Assembly (NCBI RefSeq): GCF_900187605.1
Contig: NZ_FYEA01000004.1
Coordinates: 1 to 64,000, forward strand
Source: Pseudomonas sp. Irchel 3H7
GTDB lineage: Bacteria > Pseudomonadota > Gammaproteobacteria > Pseudomonadales > Pseudomonadaceae
Reading direction: 5' to 3'
Length of the DNA stretch: 64,000 nt
Positions 1 to 8,932 of this stretch are shown here, piece after piece. The position numbers were made by a program, and so were the translations under genes. Position 1 is the stretch's first letter. Each line of letters starts with the position of its first letter. The notes below the pieces were generated by a model. The model saw only the letters and a program-made list of their open reading frames with translations, made no database searches and was not told the DNA's origin.

Positions 1-109
1 ATCGGCGCTTGGGTGAAAGGAGGAGGGGCGAAATCTCCCACGGTCTGTGCTGCGTCAACAGTCAGAATCGAGCCTTGTCCCTCCTCCTCCCTTCAAGTCC
101 TACCATACA

Positions 110-196
110 AGCGAGCCTGCTCGCGAAAGCGGTGGGTCAGTTTACAGATTCGTCGACTGACACTACGTCTTCGCGAGCAGGCTCGCTCCCACAGGG
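110..196. repeat. REP doublet (REPIN-like inverted pair)
   Basis: Two inverted copies of a palindromic REP unit (core gcgagcctgctcgcgaaagc and its complement) face each other across about 40 nt. The same core with small changes recurs at 38231 and 43106, so it belongs to a dispersed family. No coding function is visible in bases 1-222. Confidence 0.8.
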
Positions 197-222
197 GTAT
201 TGGGCTGGATTCAGACAACCCG

Positions 223-906
223 TCAGTCTCGCTGGCCAAGCTGGACATCTATCCACGTGACATCATCGTCGCCAACGCTAAAGTAGCTATCCCGCGCCGC
301 CAACAAACTGCTTTGCTGCACTTGCGTCAAGTCCGCCCAAAAGCCATCAGTGACAAACACCAAGCGCTCAACAGCGTCCAGTGCACAACAAACAAAGTCA
401 GGGTTCGGGACCCGATTGATCTTCAAGCATCGTGTTACCGAATTTCGCGCCGGGTCTTGTGCCAATTCACAGTGCGAACGGTCGCGCCGCCAATTGGCCT
501 TGCAGTGAGGTGGCGTAATCCACTCGATGGCTCCCGCCAGCGGCACAATCCCGCATGAACAGTCACCTTCGTACGCAACGGCGAGTCGGCCATGAGCTAC
601 CAAGCCAATCAGCTAACAGATGGCTCCCGCCTGATCAGCAGGCAACGACGCATGAAAATCCGACAGTATTGAACCCAATAGACGCTCAACAGCTGCGGGG
701 TCTGCAGGATAGCCCCCCTGCTCCATCTGTGTGGAATGAGCCGCCAACATGCCGCTTACGAAGCTTTCAGCCAGCTGTCCACTGCCGCGCCTGGAAGTGC
801 CATCCGCGACAACAAAAAACCCACTGTCAACATTACAGGTCGCTCCGGCATAGTCATTATTTGCCCTGCTGGCTTGCCCAGTGATTGATCGGGAGTGTTA
901 TCTCAT
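223..906 (-). pseudogene. Broken PP2C-type serine/threonine phosphatase-like gene
   Basis: In one frame the region reads as a PP2C-like protein of about 225 residues. An N-terminal ND-Y element and FFVVADGTS come first, a central AYEGD segment follows, and DGFWADL and a C-terminal DDVTWIDVQL finish it, which matches the usual DG/DD metal-binding order of PP2C. The frame is interrupted by TAA at 898-900, two codons after an ATG at 904-906, and by TAG at 613-615. That ATG overlaps the stop of the nucleotidyltransferase gene (ATGA), so the two were once translationally coupled. The only intact piece is the last 126 codons. I infer decay of the third gene of a three-gene island; a sequencing error at two sites is the alternative. 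Confidence 0.6.
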
Positions 907-1601
907 GCGTTGGCCAGCGCTTTCATACGCCTGTGAATAATCTGCCCTCTGCCCGGATTCGCCTGCACCGAGCCTGAACTTTCGATCACGTAGCCAACCC
1001 CATCGAGCGCCATCAGCTTCTGGACTCCCTCTGTGATGAACGCCTTGAGGTCCTTGTCAGCTTGGCCCACCTCCTCCAACAGCTCAGGCCGACCATCGAT
1101 CAAGATGATCATGTCCTCGACATCCTTGTGATAAGGATCACCATTTCCCCGACCGGCGAAAGCTTCCAGTTTCGTCGCGAGAAAATATGTGGGCTGGAAT
1201 ATCTGGATGACAGTGCCGCTGGGTAGGGTGAATTTATCCGCCCTCGCCAGCCCCTCGACGAACCAGCGGTTGGCATAGCCGAGCACTGCAGGGTCGGAAG
1301 GCATGACATCCACAACAACGTCATTGAAGCGAAAACGACAATTGACCTCGTCCTCACCGGTGATCTTGAATCCCTTGGCAGCCAGCCGTTCAGTGAGTTG
1401 GTTCCAGGCGCTGATACCGGCCAACTCGATCACTAGATCAACGTCATCAGTGAAACGAATGTCGTCCAGCACTGCTGTATCTGTAACCAGCATGGCGGTT
1501 GTGCAACCGCCAACAAAAGCAACTTCGGCGAGAAACGCCTCGCCCAAGCCTTCAGCCACGAACTCAATGAGCTCGTAGTTGTGATCCGCGTTTGACGACA
1601 T
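903..1601 (-). CDS. AbiEii-type nucleotidyltransferase
   Basis: This 232-residue protein has the layout of minimal nucleotidyltransferases used as type IV toxins. Residues 31-32 are the GG of the N-terminal motif, D53 and D55 (DDVDLVI) are the predicted metal ligands, D98 (VVVDVMP) is the third acidic residue, and the KLEAFAGRG stretch (144-152) with D160 and D163 matches the AbiEii C-terminal signature. Its ATG lies 1 nt past the stop of the upstream winged-helix gene, so the two form one operon, and its stop overlaps the start of the broken PP2C gene. Toxin or phage-defence activity is inferred from the family; the true substrate is unknown. Confidence 0.7.
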   Translation of the reverse strand: MSSNADHNYELIEFVAEGLGEAFLAEVAFVGGCTTAMLVTDTAVLDDIRFTDDVDLVIELAGISAWNQLTERLAAKGFKITGEDEVNCRFRFNDVVVDVMPSDPAVLGYANRWFVEGLARADKFTLPSGTVIQIFQPTYFLATKLEAFAGRGNGDPYHKDVEDMIILIDGRPELLEEVGQADKDLKAFITEGVQKLMALDGVGYVIESSGSVQANPGRGQIIHRRMKALANA

Positions 1602-1602
1602 G

Positions 1603-2370
1603 TTATTTCAGCCCCATTCCTGCCTTCAGAATACTGATTGCCACACCACACTCACGCGGACCACCCAGACGGATTGCATCAGCGAGCGCCAGATAGTGGT
1701 AAAGGATCCGGTCTTTTTTCACCGCTTCCGGCACTGTTTTGTAAAGCGGCTCGATCGCTTGACCTCGCTCGGTTCCCTGCGCATCCGGCCAGACCGGAAT
1801 CAAACCACCCGCACTCTTGATGCTTTTGGACAGCGCAGGCGCTGCAAAACCTGTGGGTATGCCACGAACCATCGCGCCAGGCTTGACCGGGAAGAAGTAC
1901 TTCAGCGCGTGCTCGGTAATTTTCAGCAGTTCCCGGCGGTGCACTTTGGCAAGCCCGGTGTCGTAATCATGAATGAGCAATCCAGATTCCCGGCACCGGG
2001 CGAGAGCATTTGAGACTTCGCTTTTGCTCAGTCCGAGAGAGGCAGACAGCGCACGCAGAGAGTAGCGATCGCTCCAACTTGTCAGCGGTGGATCAGATGC
2101 TGGTTCCGCCCATCCCTCCCAGCCTGGCCCATCAGCGAAAGGCGAATCGAATTCGCGGCGCTGGAAGACTGTGTCTTCCCCATCAGTGGAATAGGTAACC
2201 AATGGCTTCCCCACACCCTCCCCTGCGGTCATTCGGCTGACGACATAGGGCCTGAGCAGCTCTTCGACCCTGTCCGAATTTGATTCGGCCTCCATCTCCC
2301 CCAAGAGGTTCTCTTCCTGAGCGTGGAGACTGGCCATTTTGAACAAAAGTAAAATGTCTTGACTCTTCAT
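1603..2370 (-). CDS. Winged-helix protein paired with the nucleotidyltransferase
   Basis: A 255-residue protein with a recognisable winged helix-turn-helix at about residues 103-135 (SLRALSASLGLSKSEVSNAL). Flanking regions look like no family I can name. It is the first gene of the island and is followed 1 nt later by the nucleotidyltransferase. By analogy with AbiEi/AbiEii-type pairs it probably binds its own promoter and may counteract the enzyme, but the HTH sits in the middle of the chain rather than at the N-terminus, so it is not a standard AbiEi. The role as antitoxin is inference. Confidence 0.6.
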   Translation of the reverse strand: MKSQDILLLFKMASLHAQEENLLGEMEAESNSDRVEELLRPYVVSRMTAGEGVGKPLVTYSTDGEDTVFQRREFDSPFADGPGWEGWAEPASDPPLTSWSDRYSLRALSASLGLSKSEVSNALARCRESGLLIHDYDTGLAKVHRRELLKITEHALKYFFPVKPGAMVRGIPTGFAAPALSKSIKSAGGLIPVWPDAQGTERGQAIEPLYKTVPEAVKKDRILYHYLALADAIRLGGPRECGVAISILKAGMGLK

Positions 2371-2420
2371 TTAGCTCAAAACCTCAAGTGTCCACATTCC
2401 ATAAAACGTGGACACTTGTC

Positions 2421-2603
2421 TCACTGACGAGGTCGGGTCGTCAAGCCCTTGGGTCGATCACTAATCGCTGCATACCTTGCCCGCATATCTTCATGGCTGA
2501 TTGCTTGGGCCAGATCAAAGATGAGCAATCGTTCACTGGCCTTCTTTTCGAGCCGAAGGTCCTTCGGTTCATCCTGTGCTTCTTGTTGCGCTGATGCTGT
2601 CAT
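2421..2603 (-). CDS. Small charged hypothetical protein
   Basis: An open frame of 60 codons (an alternative upstream start at 2624 gives 67) lying 50 nt upstream of the winged-helix gene on the same strand. The product is very rich in charged residues and has a helical centre around KKASERLLIFDLAQ. I do not recognise a family. It may be a real small gene of the same island or the end of a lost gene; coding status is uncertain. Confidence 0.3.
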   Translation of the reverse strand: MTASAQQEAQDEPKDLRLEKKASERLLIFDLAQAISHEDMRARYAAISDRPKGLTTRPRQ

Positions 2604-2870
2604 ACGTACCTGAATGCTTTGCACACGTCGGTTCGTGTCAGACGTTTAGTATCGTTTACTTCCAGTCTCGCAATATCAGATGACGCCCACGGACCTTGTA
2701 GGCAAACTCCGAAACTCTTGTTGGGGCGCTGTGCCGCTCTATTACGCTGTTTTTCGACGGGATACTCTCCGGACGTCGCTGACCCATTCAGCGATCGGGC
2801 TTGGTAACCCGGTGGAATAAGGCGCAACAGCGCACCCGACACGACTCAGGCGTTTCCCGTCCGAGCCTCT
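2604..2870. other. Intergenic region with no clear gene
   Basis: Together with the DUF3077 leader that follows, this makes about 400 nt without a convincing coding region. The short frames present lack start signals and family resemblance. Promoters for the leftward island and the rightward DUF3077 gene presumably lie here, but I cannot place them with confidence. Confidence 0.4.
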
Positions 2871-3000
2871 ATGTTATGGCAGCTGTGCGTGGGACGCTTA
2901 CGGGCGTGCCGGTTTCCTTGATTCCCCGGTTTACCAACCTGCGCACAGCTGCCACCCATTCGCTTGGTATCGGATGCGGCAGCTCTCGAAATCAAGGGAA
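2871..3000 (+). ncRNA. Structured leader upstream of the DUF3077 gene
   Basis: A 12-nt perfect inverted repeat, GGCAGCTGTGCG at 2878-2889 and CGCACAGCTGCC at 2942-2953, encloses a shorter hairpin (acgc ttac gggcgt) and a CCGG-rich element. A further copy of GGCAGCT occurs at 2978-2984 just before the ribosome-binding site. From memory of other Pseudomonas genomes, similar leaders precede DUF3077 genes. Whether it acts as a cis-regulator, a processed small RNA or a protein-binding site is unknown. Confidence 0.5.
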
Positions 3001-3006
3001 CTGACA

Positions 3007-3321
3007 ATGAACAATCCATCTGATCTTAAAACCATCGGCTTCACCCCTTTCCTCTACAACTCGGATCAAGCGTTCTTCAACGTCCGCTCCGGCATCCCGA
3101 TCATCGATGCCTTGTCCCAATCCTCCGACCTGCTATCCCTCGCAAAATCCTTCGCCGAGGATGCTGCCTTCATCAAAGACACCGACCGCCATGCCTGGGC
3201 CGCGCATTACCTGACGGTGATGGGCAAAGCCTTGATTGATGACGTGATCCAAGCGCTGATGCCACGACCTGCGCGGACGAAGACTGAATCCGAAACCGAA
3301 CTGGCTGAACCCACCTCATAA
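3007..3321 (+). CDS. DUF3077 family protein
   Basis: A 104-residue protein of the Pseudomonas-specific DUF3077 type, recognised by the FFNVRSGIPIIDALSQSSDLL stretch at the start of the domain and the aromatic AWAAHYLTVMGKALIDDV helix. The start at 3007 is chosen because AAGGGA lies just upstream and because a longer frame to 2974 would run into the structured leader. The C-terminus is a short polar tail. Function unknown; the unusual leader is the only clue to regulation. Confidence 0.8.
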   Translation: MNNPSDLKTIGFTPFLYNSDQAFFNVRSGIPIIDALSQSSDLLSLAKSFAEDAAFIKDTDRHAWAAHYLTVMGKALIDDVIQALMPRPARTKTESETELAEPTS

Positions 3322-3324
3322 CCT

Positions 3325-3416
3325 TGTGGGAGCTGGCTTGCCAGCGATGGCGGTGATTCAGTCGACATTGATTCTGAATGTGCCAGCCTCATCGCTGGCA
3401 AGCCAGCTCCCACAGG
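3325..3416. repeat. REP doublet (gtgggagctggcttgccagc family)
   Basis: Inverted pair of the palindromic unit tgtgggagctggcttgccag separated by about 45 nt. The same unit recurs at 7974-8065 and 10320-10422. It lies between the DUF3077 and kup genes, which end towards each other. Confidence 0.85.
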
Positions 3417-3452
3417 GGATTTGTGGTGGATTTGAGGTTTATCAGCGGACAC

Positions 3453-3492
3453 AAAAAAGCCCCCGCCAGCCACAAGGCTGACGGGGGCTTTT
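3453..3492 (-). terminator. Intrinsic terminator of kup
   Basis: Stem AGCCCCCGTCAGCC / GGCTGGCGGGGGCT with a short loop and a T-run on the minus strand, 15 nt past the kup stop. Confidence 0.85.
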
Positions 3493-3507
3493 CAGTTGAA
3501 GCGAGGC

Positions 3508-5409
3508 TTACATTTCTACCTGCGTGCCGAGTTCAATCACCCGGTTCAACGGCAAATTAAAGAACCTCAAGTTCCCATTGGCATTCTTCAACATGAACGC
3601 AAACAACGCCTCACGCCAACGCGCCATGCCTTCCAGCTTCGAAGCAATCACCGTTTCGCGACTGAGGAAGTACGTGGTACGCATCGGGCTGAAGTCCAGA
3701 TCATCCAAATGACACAGCTTCAGCGCTTGCGGCACGTCCGGTTCGTCGGTGAAGCCGAAGTGCAGGATCACCCGGAAGAAACCCTCCCCGTGGGCTTCCA
3801 CTTCGAAGCGCCGCGATGGCGGCACACGCGGGATGTCTTCGTAGACCACCGTCAGCAACACCACTTGCTCATGCAGTACCTGGTTGTGCAGCAGGTTGTG
3901 CAACAGCGCGTGGGGCACGGCGTCGGAGCGCGCGGTGAGGAACACGGCGGTGCCCTGCACGCGGTGCGGTGGTTGCACGCGGATGCTGCTGATGAAGATC
4001 GGCAGCGGCAGTGCGCCTTCGTCGAGGCGATCGACGAGCAACTGCTTACCGCGTTTCCAGGTGGTCATCAGCACAAACAGCGCGATACCGGCGATCACCG
4101 GGAAGGCACCGCCCTGAACGATCTTCGGCACGTTGGCGGCGAAGTACAGACCATCCACCAGCAGGAAGCCGATCAGCACCGGCACCGCGAGGATCGGCGG
4201 CCATTTCCACAGCAGCAGCATCACTGCCGACACCAGAATGGTGGTCATCAGCATAGTGCCCGTCACCGCCACGCCATAGGCCGAGGCCAGTGCGCCAGAG
4301 GATTCGAAACCGAGCACCAACAGGACCACGCCGACCATCAGCGCCCAGTTCACCGCGCCGATATAGATCTGGCCTTGCTCGTCGCTGGAAGTGTGCTGGA
4401 TGTACATGCGCGGGATGTAACCGAGCTGGATCGCCTGACGGGTCAGGGAAAATGCACCGGAAATCACCGCTTGCGAGGCAATCACCGTGGCCAGCGTCGA
4501 CAGACCGACCAGTGGAATCAGCGCCCAGCTCGGCGCCAGCAGATAGAACGGGTTACGCGCCGCTTCCGGGTTTTCCAGCAACAAAGCGCCCTGCCCGAAG
4601 TAGTTGAGCACCAGCGCCGGCAACACCAGGATGAACCACGCGCGGGCAATCGGCTTGCGGCCAAAGTGGCCCATGTCGGCGTACAGCGCTTCGGCACCGG
4701 TCAGCGCCAGCACTACGGCACCGAGAATCGCTACGCCCATGCCCGGATGAACGACGAAGAAATTCACCGCCCAGATCGGGTTCATCGCATGTAACACTTC
4801 TGGCGCGTGGCTGATGCCATACACACCGAGGGCGCCGAGGACGAGGAACCAGGTGACCATGATCGGCCCGAACAGAATGCCGATCCGCGCCGTACCGTGT
4901 TTCTGAATCAGAAACAGCGCCACCAGCACCACCAGCGACAACGGCACGACCCAATGGTCGATACCATCAAACGCCAGCCCCAGACCTTCAATCGCCGACA
5001 GTACGGAAATCGCCGGGGTGATCATGCTGTCGCCATAAAACAGCGCCGCGCCGATCAGTCCGCACACCACCAGCAACGAGCGCAGCTTCTTGCGATGCCC
5101 CGCCGCCCGCCGTGCCAGTGCGGTGAGCGCCATGATGCCGCCCTCGCCCTGGTTGTCGGCGCGCAGCACGAACATCATGTATTTGATCGACACGACCCAG
5201 ATCAGCGACCAGAAGATCAACGACAGAATACCCAGCACGCCATCGTGATTGACCGATACGCCGTAAGCGCCGGAAAACACTTCTTTGAGGGTGTACAGCG
5301 GGCTCGTGCCGATGTCGCCGTAAACCACCCCGACCGCCGCGACCAGCATGCTCAGCGGCTTGGAGGCCGAACCCTCGGCGCCTGCCGCATGACTACTTGC
5401 CTGACCCAT
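3508..5409 (-). CDS. kup: Low-affinity potassium uptake protein Kup
   Basis: A 633-residue inner-membrane protein of the KUP/HAK/KT family, which imports K+ together with H+. The family signature [15 protein letters not shown] is at residues 27-41. About a dozen hydrophobic membrane segments follow to around residue 440, then a soluble C-terminal domain of about 190 residues, as in E. coli Kup (622 aa). It is a single gene with its own terminator and faces away from rimO, with 289 nt of shared upstream DNA. Confidence 0.95.
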   Translation of the reverse strand: MGQASSHAAGAEGSASKPLSMLVAAVGVVYGDIGTSPLYTLKEVFSGAYGVSVNHDGVLGILSLIFWSLIWVVSIKYMMFVLRADNQGEGGIMALTALARRAAGHRKKLRSLLVVCGLIGAALFYGDSMITPAISVLSAIEGLGLAFDGIDHWVVPLSLVVLVALFLIQKHGTARIGILFGPIMVTWFLVLGALGVYGISHAPEVLHAMNPIWAVNFFVVHPGMGVAILGAVVLALTGAEALYADMGHFGRKPIARAWFILVLPALVLNYFGQGALLLENPEAARNPFYLLAPSWALIPLVGLSTLATVIASQAVISGAFSLTRQAIQLGYIPRMYIQHTSSDEQGQIYIGAVNWALMVGVVLLVLGFESSGALASAYGVAVTGTMLMTTILVSAVMLLLWKWPPILAVPVLIGFLLVDGLYFAANVPKIVQGGAFPVIAGIALFVLMTTWKRGKQLLVDRLDEGALPLPIFISSIRVQPPHRVQGTAVFLTARSDAVPHALLHNLLHNQVLHEQVVLLTVVYEDIPRVPPSRRFEVEAHGEGFFRVILHFGFTDEPDVPQALKLCHLDDLDFSPMRTTYFLSRETVIASKLEGMARWREALFAFMLKNANGNLRFFNLPLNRVIELGTQVEM

Positions 5410-5698
5410 CCAACACTCCTACTTCTCAGAACCGGCTTCTTGAATGAAGCACTATGCTTTGTGGTGCAGCATGCGCTGTTTTACCTGTTGTTACAGACGT
5501 TTTGTTGACTGTAAAAAATTGGTAAAGCTCAACGGCGCGAAGCATAGCGCAGCACTCGTCGTATTTCCCTGCATAAAGCTGGTCAAGTGCGTTGCCCGCC
5601 GCTAGAATTGCGCACTTTTTGATCAGAGGCGCGCCCTAAGCGCCCGTCCGTCGGCTTTCGCACCAAGAAAGCGATGTCACAAAATACCGAGGTTAGAC

Positions 5699-7036
5699 AT
5701 GTCCACCACTCCTGCGCCGGCCAATCCAAAGGTTGGCTTTGTATCTCTGGGTTGCCCGAAAGCACTGGTCGACTCCGAGCGCATCCTGACCCAGCTGCGC
5801 ATGGAAGGCTATGACGTGGTGTCCACCTATCAGGACGCCGACGTTGTAGTCGTCAACACCTGCGGTTTCATCGATTCGGCCAAGGCTGAGTCGCTGGAAG
5901 TGATCGGCGAAGCGATCAAGGAAAACGGCAAGGTGATCGTCACCGGTTGCATGGGCGTGGAAGAAGGCAACATCCGCAACGTGCACCCGAGCGTGCTGGC
6001 CGTGACCGGTCCGCAGCAGTACGAGCAAGTGGTCAATGCTGTGCACGAAGTGGTGCCGCCGCGTAAAGATCACAACCCGCTGATCGACCTGGTGCCGCCG
6101 CAAGGCATCAAGCTGACCCCGCGCCACTACGCCTACCTGAAGATTTCCGAAGGCTGCAACCACAGCTGCTCCTTCTGCATCATCCCGTCGATGCGCGGCA
6201 AACTGGTCAGCCGTCCGGTCGGTGATGTGTTGGACGAAGCTCAGCGCCTGGTCAAATCCGGCGTTAAAGAGTTGCTGGTCATTTCGCAAGACACCAGCGC
6301 TTACGGCGTAGATGTGAAATACCGCACCGGTTTCTGGAACGGCGCGCCGGTGAAAACCCGCATGACCGAACTCTGCGAAGCGCTGAGCACCCTCGGCGTC
6401 TGGGTCCGTCTGCACTACGTTTACCCGTACCCGCACGTCGACGAGCTGATCCCGCTGATGGCCGCCGGCAAGATCCTGCCGTACCTGGACATCCCGTTCC
6501 AGCACGCCAGCCCGAAAGTGTTGAAGTCGATGAAACGCCCGGCCTTCGAAGACAAGACACTGGCGCGGATCAAGAACTGGCGCGAAATCTGCCCGGACCT
6601 GATCATCCGTTCGACTTTCATCGTCGGCTTCCCGGGCGAAACCGAAGAAGACTTCCAGTACCTGCTCAACTGGCTGACCGAAGCCCAGCTCGACCGCGTC
6701 GGCTGTTTCCAGTACTCGCCGGTAGACGGCGCGCCAGCCAATGATCTGGATCTGGAGATCGTACCGGACGAGGTCAAGCAGGATCGTTGGGATCGCTTCA
6801 TGGCGCACCAGCAAGCGATCAGCTCGGCACGCCTGCAAATGCGCATCGGCCGTGAAATCGAAGTGCTGGTCGACGAAGTTGATGAGCAAGGCGCTGTTGG
6901 CCGCTGCTTCTTCGATGCCCCGGAAATCGACGGTAACGTGTTTATTGATAACGGCAGCAATTTGAAGCCGGGTGACAAGGTCTGGTGCAAGGTGACTGAC
7001 GCTGACGAATATGACCTGTGGGCAGAGCAGATCTGA
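5699..7036 (+). CDS. rimO: Ribosomal protein uS12 methylthiotransferase RimO
   Basis: RimO is a radical-SAM enzyme that adds a methylthio group to an aspartate of ribosomal protein S12. The 445-residue product has the N-terminal MTTase domain with cysteines C19, C55 and C84 for one 4Fe-4S cluster. The radical-SAM triad C153-C157-C160 (CNHSCSFC) follows, and a C-terminal TRAM-like domain ends with [10 protein letters not shown]. Length and motif spacing match the family. It is transcribed alone, divergently from kup. Confidence 0.95.
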   Translation: MSTTPAPANPKVGFVSLGCPKALVDSERILTQLRMEGYDVVSTYQDADVVVVNTCGFIDSAKAESLEVIGEAIKENGKVIVTGCMGVEEGNIRNVHPSVLAVTGPQQYEQVVNAVHEVVPPRKDHNPLIDLVPPQGIKLTPRHYAYLKISEGCNHSCSFCIIPSMRGKLVSRPVGDVLDEAQRLVKSGVKELLVISQDTSAYGVDVKYRTGFWNGAPVKTRMTELCEALSTLGVWVRLHYVYPYPHVDELIPLMAAGKILPYLDIPFQHASPKVLKSMKRPAFEDKTLARIKNWREICPDLIIRSTFIVGFPGETEEDFQYLLNWLTEAQLDRVGCFQYSPVDGAPANDLDLEIVPDEVKQDRWDRFMAHQQAISSARLQMRIGREIEVLVDEVDEQGAVGRCFFDAPEIDGNVFIDNGSNLKPGDKVWCKVTDADEYDLWAEQI

Positions 7037-7139
7037 TCTGAAGATCAAAAGCCCCTCATCGGAACGCCGCCCGCCCAGCCCTCTCCCAGAGGGAGAGGGG
7101 GCTGACCGTGTTGTTCTTTCGAGGTACATCGACCTGAGC

Positions 7140-7326
7140 TATCCGGTCGAACTCAGGTTTGAAAAGCACGAAGTTCAGCTCCCTTCCCCCTCGCCCTCTC
7201 TGGGGGAGAGGGGACTGATCGAGGTGCTCTTCAGAATGACGGCGACTTGAAATATCGAGTCGAACTCAGGTTTTGAACAGCACGAAGATCAGCTCCCTTC
7301 CCCCTCGCCCCCTCTGGGGGAGAGGG
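7140..7326. repeat. Two direct copies of a 74-nt palindrome-containing block
   Basis: Copies at about 7140-7213 and 7252-7326 share tcgaactcaggtttgaaaag-like sequence, then cacgaag-tcagctcccttc and a G/C palindrome (ccccctcgccctctctggggg). They differ at a few positions, so the duplication is not new. A third palindrome at 7079-7100 lacks the left flank. Confidence 0.75.
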
Positions 7327-7391
7327 TTGGGGTGAGGGGGAGAGATCTTGCTGGCGACAGAAATAGCCAGCCAGACACCGCAATAAATACG

Positions 7392-7431
7392 GAAAGCCCC
7401 GCTCTTTTTACGAGATGCGGGGCTTTTTTAC
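7392..7431. terminator. Strong bidirectional terminator
   Basis: Stem AAAGCCCCGC / GCGGGGCTTT with an A-run before and a T-run after, 355 nt downstream of rimO. It isolates the acetyltransferase gene from upstream transcription. Confidence 0.8.
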
Positions 7432-7486
7432 GGCTATCGTTTAGCGGGGGACGGACTCCCTTGAAACGGACATGAGGCAGACGGGC

Positions 7487-7960
7487 ATGCGTCACCATTC
7501 GGTCATCCACACACCGAAACTCAGCGATTACCAGGAACTGACCCAGGTCTGGGAGGCCTCGGTCCGCGCGACCCATGATTTTCTCCCGGACAGCTATATC
7601 GAGCTGCTGCGCAACCTGGTGCTCACCCGTTATCTGGATGCGGTGATGCTGATCTGCACCAAAGACGCCAATCAGCGCATCACCGGGTTTGCCGGTGTTG
7701 CGGCGGGCAAGATCGAAATGCTGTTCATCGACCCCGATCATCGCGGTCAGGGCTTGGGCAAGAAACTGCTCAACTACGCGATGCAGCACCTGAATGCTGA
7801 TGAACTCGACGTCAACGAACAGAACCCACAGGCATTGGGCTTCTACTTCAAGCAGGGTTTTGAAGTGATCGGCCGCTCGGAGGTGGATGGCATGGGCCAG
7901 CCGTATCCGTTGCTGCATATGCGGTTGCGTCAGAACCAGCAGCGCTCCAGTAACGGCTGA
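7487..7960 (+). CDS. GNAT-family N-acetyltransferase
   Basis: A 157-residue acetyl-CoA-dependent acetyltransferase. Motif A of the GNAT fold is clear: IEMLFIDPDHRGQGLGKKLL, with the RGQGLG acetyl-CoA pyrophosphate loop. Motif B follows (NEQNPQALGFYFKQGF). The start at 7487 is preferred over 7472 because GAGG stands at the right distance before it. Substrate cannot be told from sequence. It is a single gene between a terminator and a REP doublet. Confidence 0.85.
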   Translation: MRHHSVIHTPKLSDYQELTQVWEASVRATHDFLPDSYIELLRNLVLTRYLDAVMLICTKDANQRITGFAGVAAGKIEMLFIDPDHRGQGLGKKLLNYAMQHLNADELDVNEQNPQALGFYFKQGFEVIGRSEVDGMGQPYPLLHMRLRQNQQRSSNG

Positions 7961-7973
7961 CACACCATGGCCC

Positions 7974-8065
7974 CCTGTGGGAGCTGGCTTGCCAGCGATG
8001 CAGACGCCTCGGTCTGACAGATGCACCGAGGTGATGCCATCGCTGGCAAGCCAGCTCCCACAGGG
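7974..8065. repeat. REP doublet
   Basis: Inverted pair of ctgtgggagctggcttgcca units, same family as at 3325 and 10320, directly after the acetyltransferase stop. Confidence 0.85.
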
Positions 8066-8149
8066 AATACGGACACCGTGAAAATGGAACCGGACTTAAC
8101 CGGCGCCACACAGGTACAATGCCCACCCCTTTTTTGTTACGGCCCTGTC

Positions 8150-8860
8150 ATGACTGACCCGATTCGCCTCTCCAAACGCCTCATTGAACTGGTCGGTTGC
8201 TCCCGCCGGGAGGCCGAGCTGTTCATTGAGGGCGGCTGGGTCACCGTGGACGGCGAAGTGATTGACGAGCCGCAATTCAAGGTCGGCGACCAGAAGGTCG
8301 AGCTCGACAAGGACGCCAAGGCCACCGCACCGGAGCCGGTGACCATCCTGCTCAACGCGCCGGCCGGTATGGACGTCGAGACTGCCATGCAGTCGCTCAG
8401 CGCCGAAACCCTCAGCGAAGAGCACCGTTTCAGCAAGCGCCCGTTGCGCGGGCACTTCCTGCGCCTGACCGCCAGCGCCGACTTGCAAGCCAAGGCCAGC
8501 GGCCTGCTGGTGTTCACTCAGGACTGGAAAATCCTCCGCAAGCTCACCGCCGACGCCGCGAAGATCGAGCAGGAATACGTGGTCGAGGTCGAAGGTGACA
8601 TGGTCGCTCACGGCCTCAACCGTTTGCAGCACGGCCTGACCCACAAGGGCAAGGAGCTGCCGCCGGTCAAGGCCAGCTGGCAGAACGAAAACCGTCTGCG
8701 TTTCGCCATGAAAAATCCGCAGCCCGGCATCATCGCCCAGTTCTGCGAAGCGGTCGGCCTGAAGGTCATCGGCATCCGCCGCATCCGTATCGGCGGTGTC
8801 TCGATCGGCAAAGTCCCGGTCGGCCAATGGCGCTACCTGTCCGGCAAAGAGAAGTTCTAA
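8150..8860 (+). CDS. S4-domain RsuA/RluB-like rRNA pseudouridine synthase with divergent active site
   Basis: A 236-residue protein with an N-terminal S4 RNA-binding domain (about 4-50) followed by an RsuA/RluB/RluE/RluF-type domain. The start at 8150 places the S4 domain at the very N-terminus, as usual. Family members carry a G-R-L-D-x-x-T-S-G-L-L motif with catalytic Asp four residues before the Ser of SGLL. Here the stretch is SADLQAKASGLL, with Gln at that place and the nearest Asp (D111) two residues further away. The N-K-P-x-G loop is NAPAG. Either the active site is rearranged or the protein binds RNA without catalysis. Confidence 0.75.
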   Translation: MTDPIRLSKRLIELVGCSRREAELFIEGGWVTVDGEVIDEPQFKVGDQKVELDKDAKATAPEPVTILLNAPAGMDVETAMQSLSAETLSEEHRFSKRPLRGHFLRLTASADLQAKASGLLVFTQDWKILRKLTADAAKIEQEYVVEVEGDMVAHGLNRLQHGLTHKGKELPPVKASWQNENRLRFAMKNPQPGIIAQFCEAVGLKVIGIRRIRIGGVSIGKVPVGQWRYLSGKEKF

Positions 8861-8932
8861 GACTTCCACTGCCGCCACACATTCCGGTAGCGCGCCCGCG
8901 TGCTGCCCACAACGCTTATCAGGATGACTCAC

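Larger units (their letters stand above)
7037..7486. other. Repeat-filled intergenic region
   Basis: No gene is visible in these 450 nt between rimO and the acetyltransferase. They contain three G/C palindromes of the type ctctcccagagggagag, two of them inside a duplicated block of about 74 nt (see repeats), then a strong terminator. Confidence 0.7.

Noticed and set aside
110..196. CRISPR-like repeat units
   Set aside because: Repeats are inverted pairs scattered singly through the genome, not regularly spaced direct repeats, and no cas genes are present.
1600..2013. Plus-strand frame opposite the winged-helix gene
   Set aside because: No recognisable domain; the minus-strand frame has a helix-turn-helix and operon context.
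3496..4794. Long plus-strand frame opposite kup
   Set aside because: Histidine/glutamine/arginine-rich translation with no domain; it is the antisense shadow of a well-supported kup gene.
5693..7129. Long minus-strand frame opposite rimO
   Set aside because: Mirror frame of rimO, an effect of GC-rich third positions; no family features.
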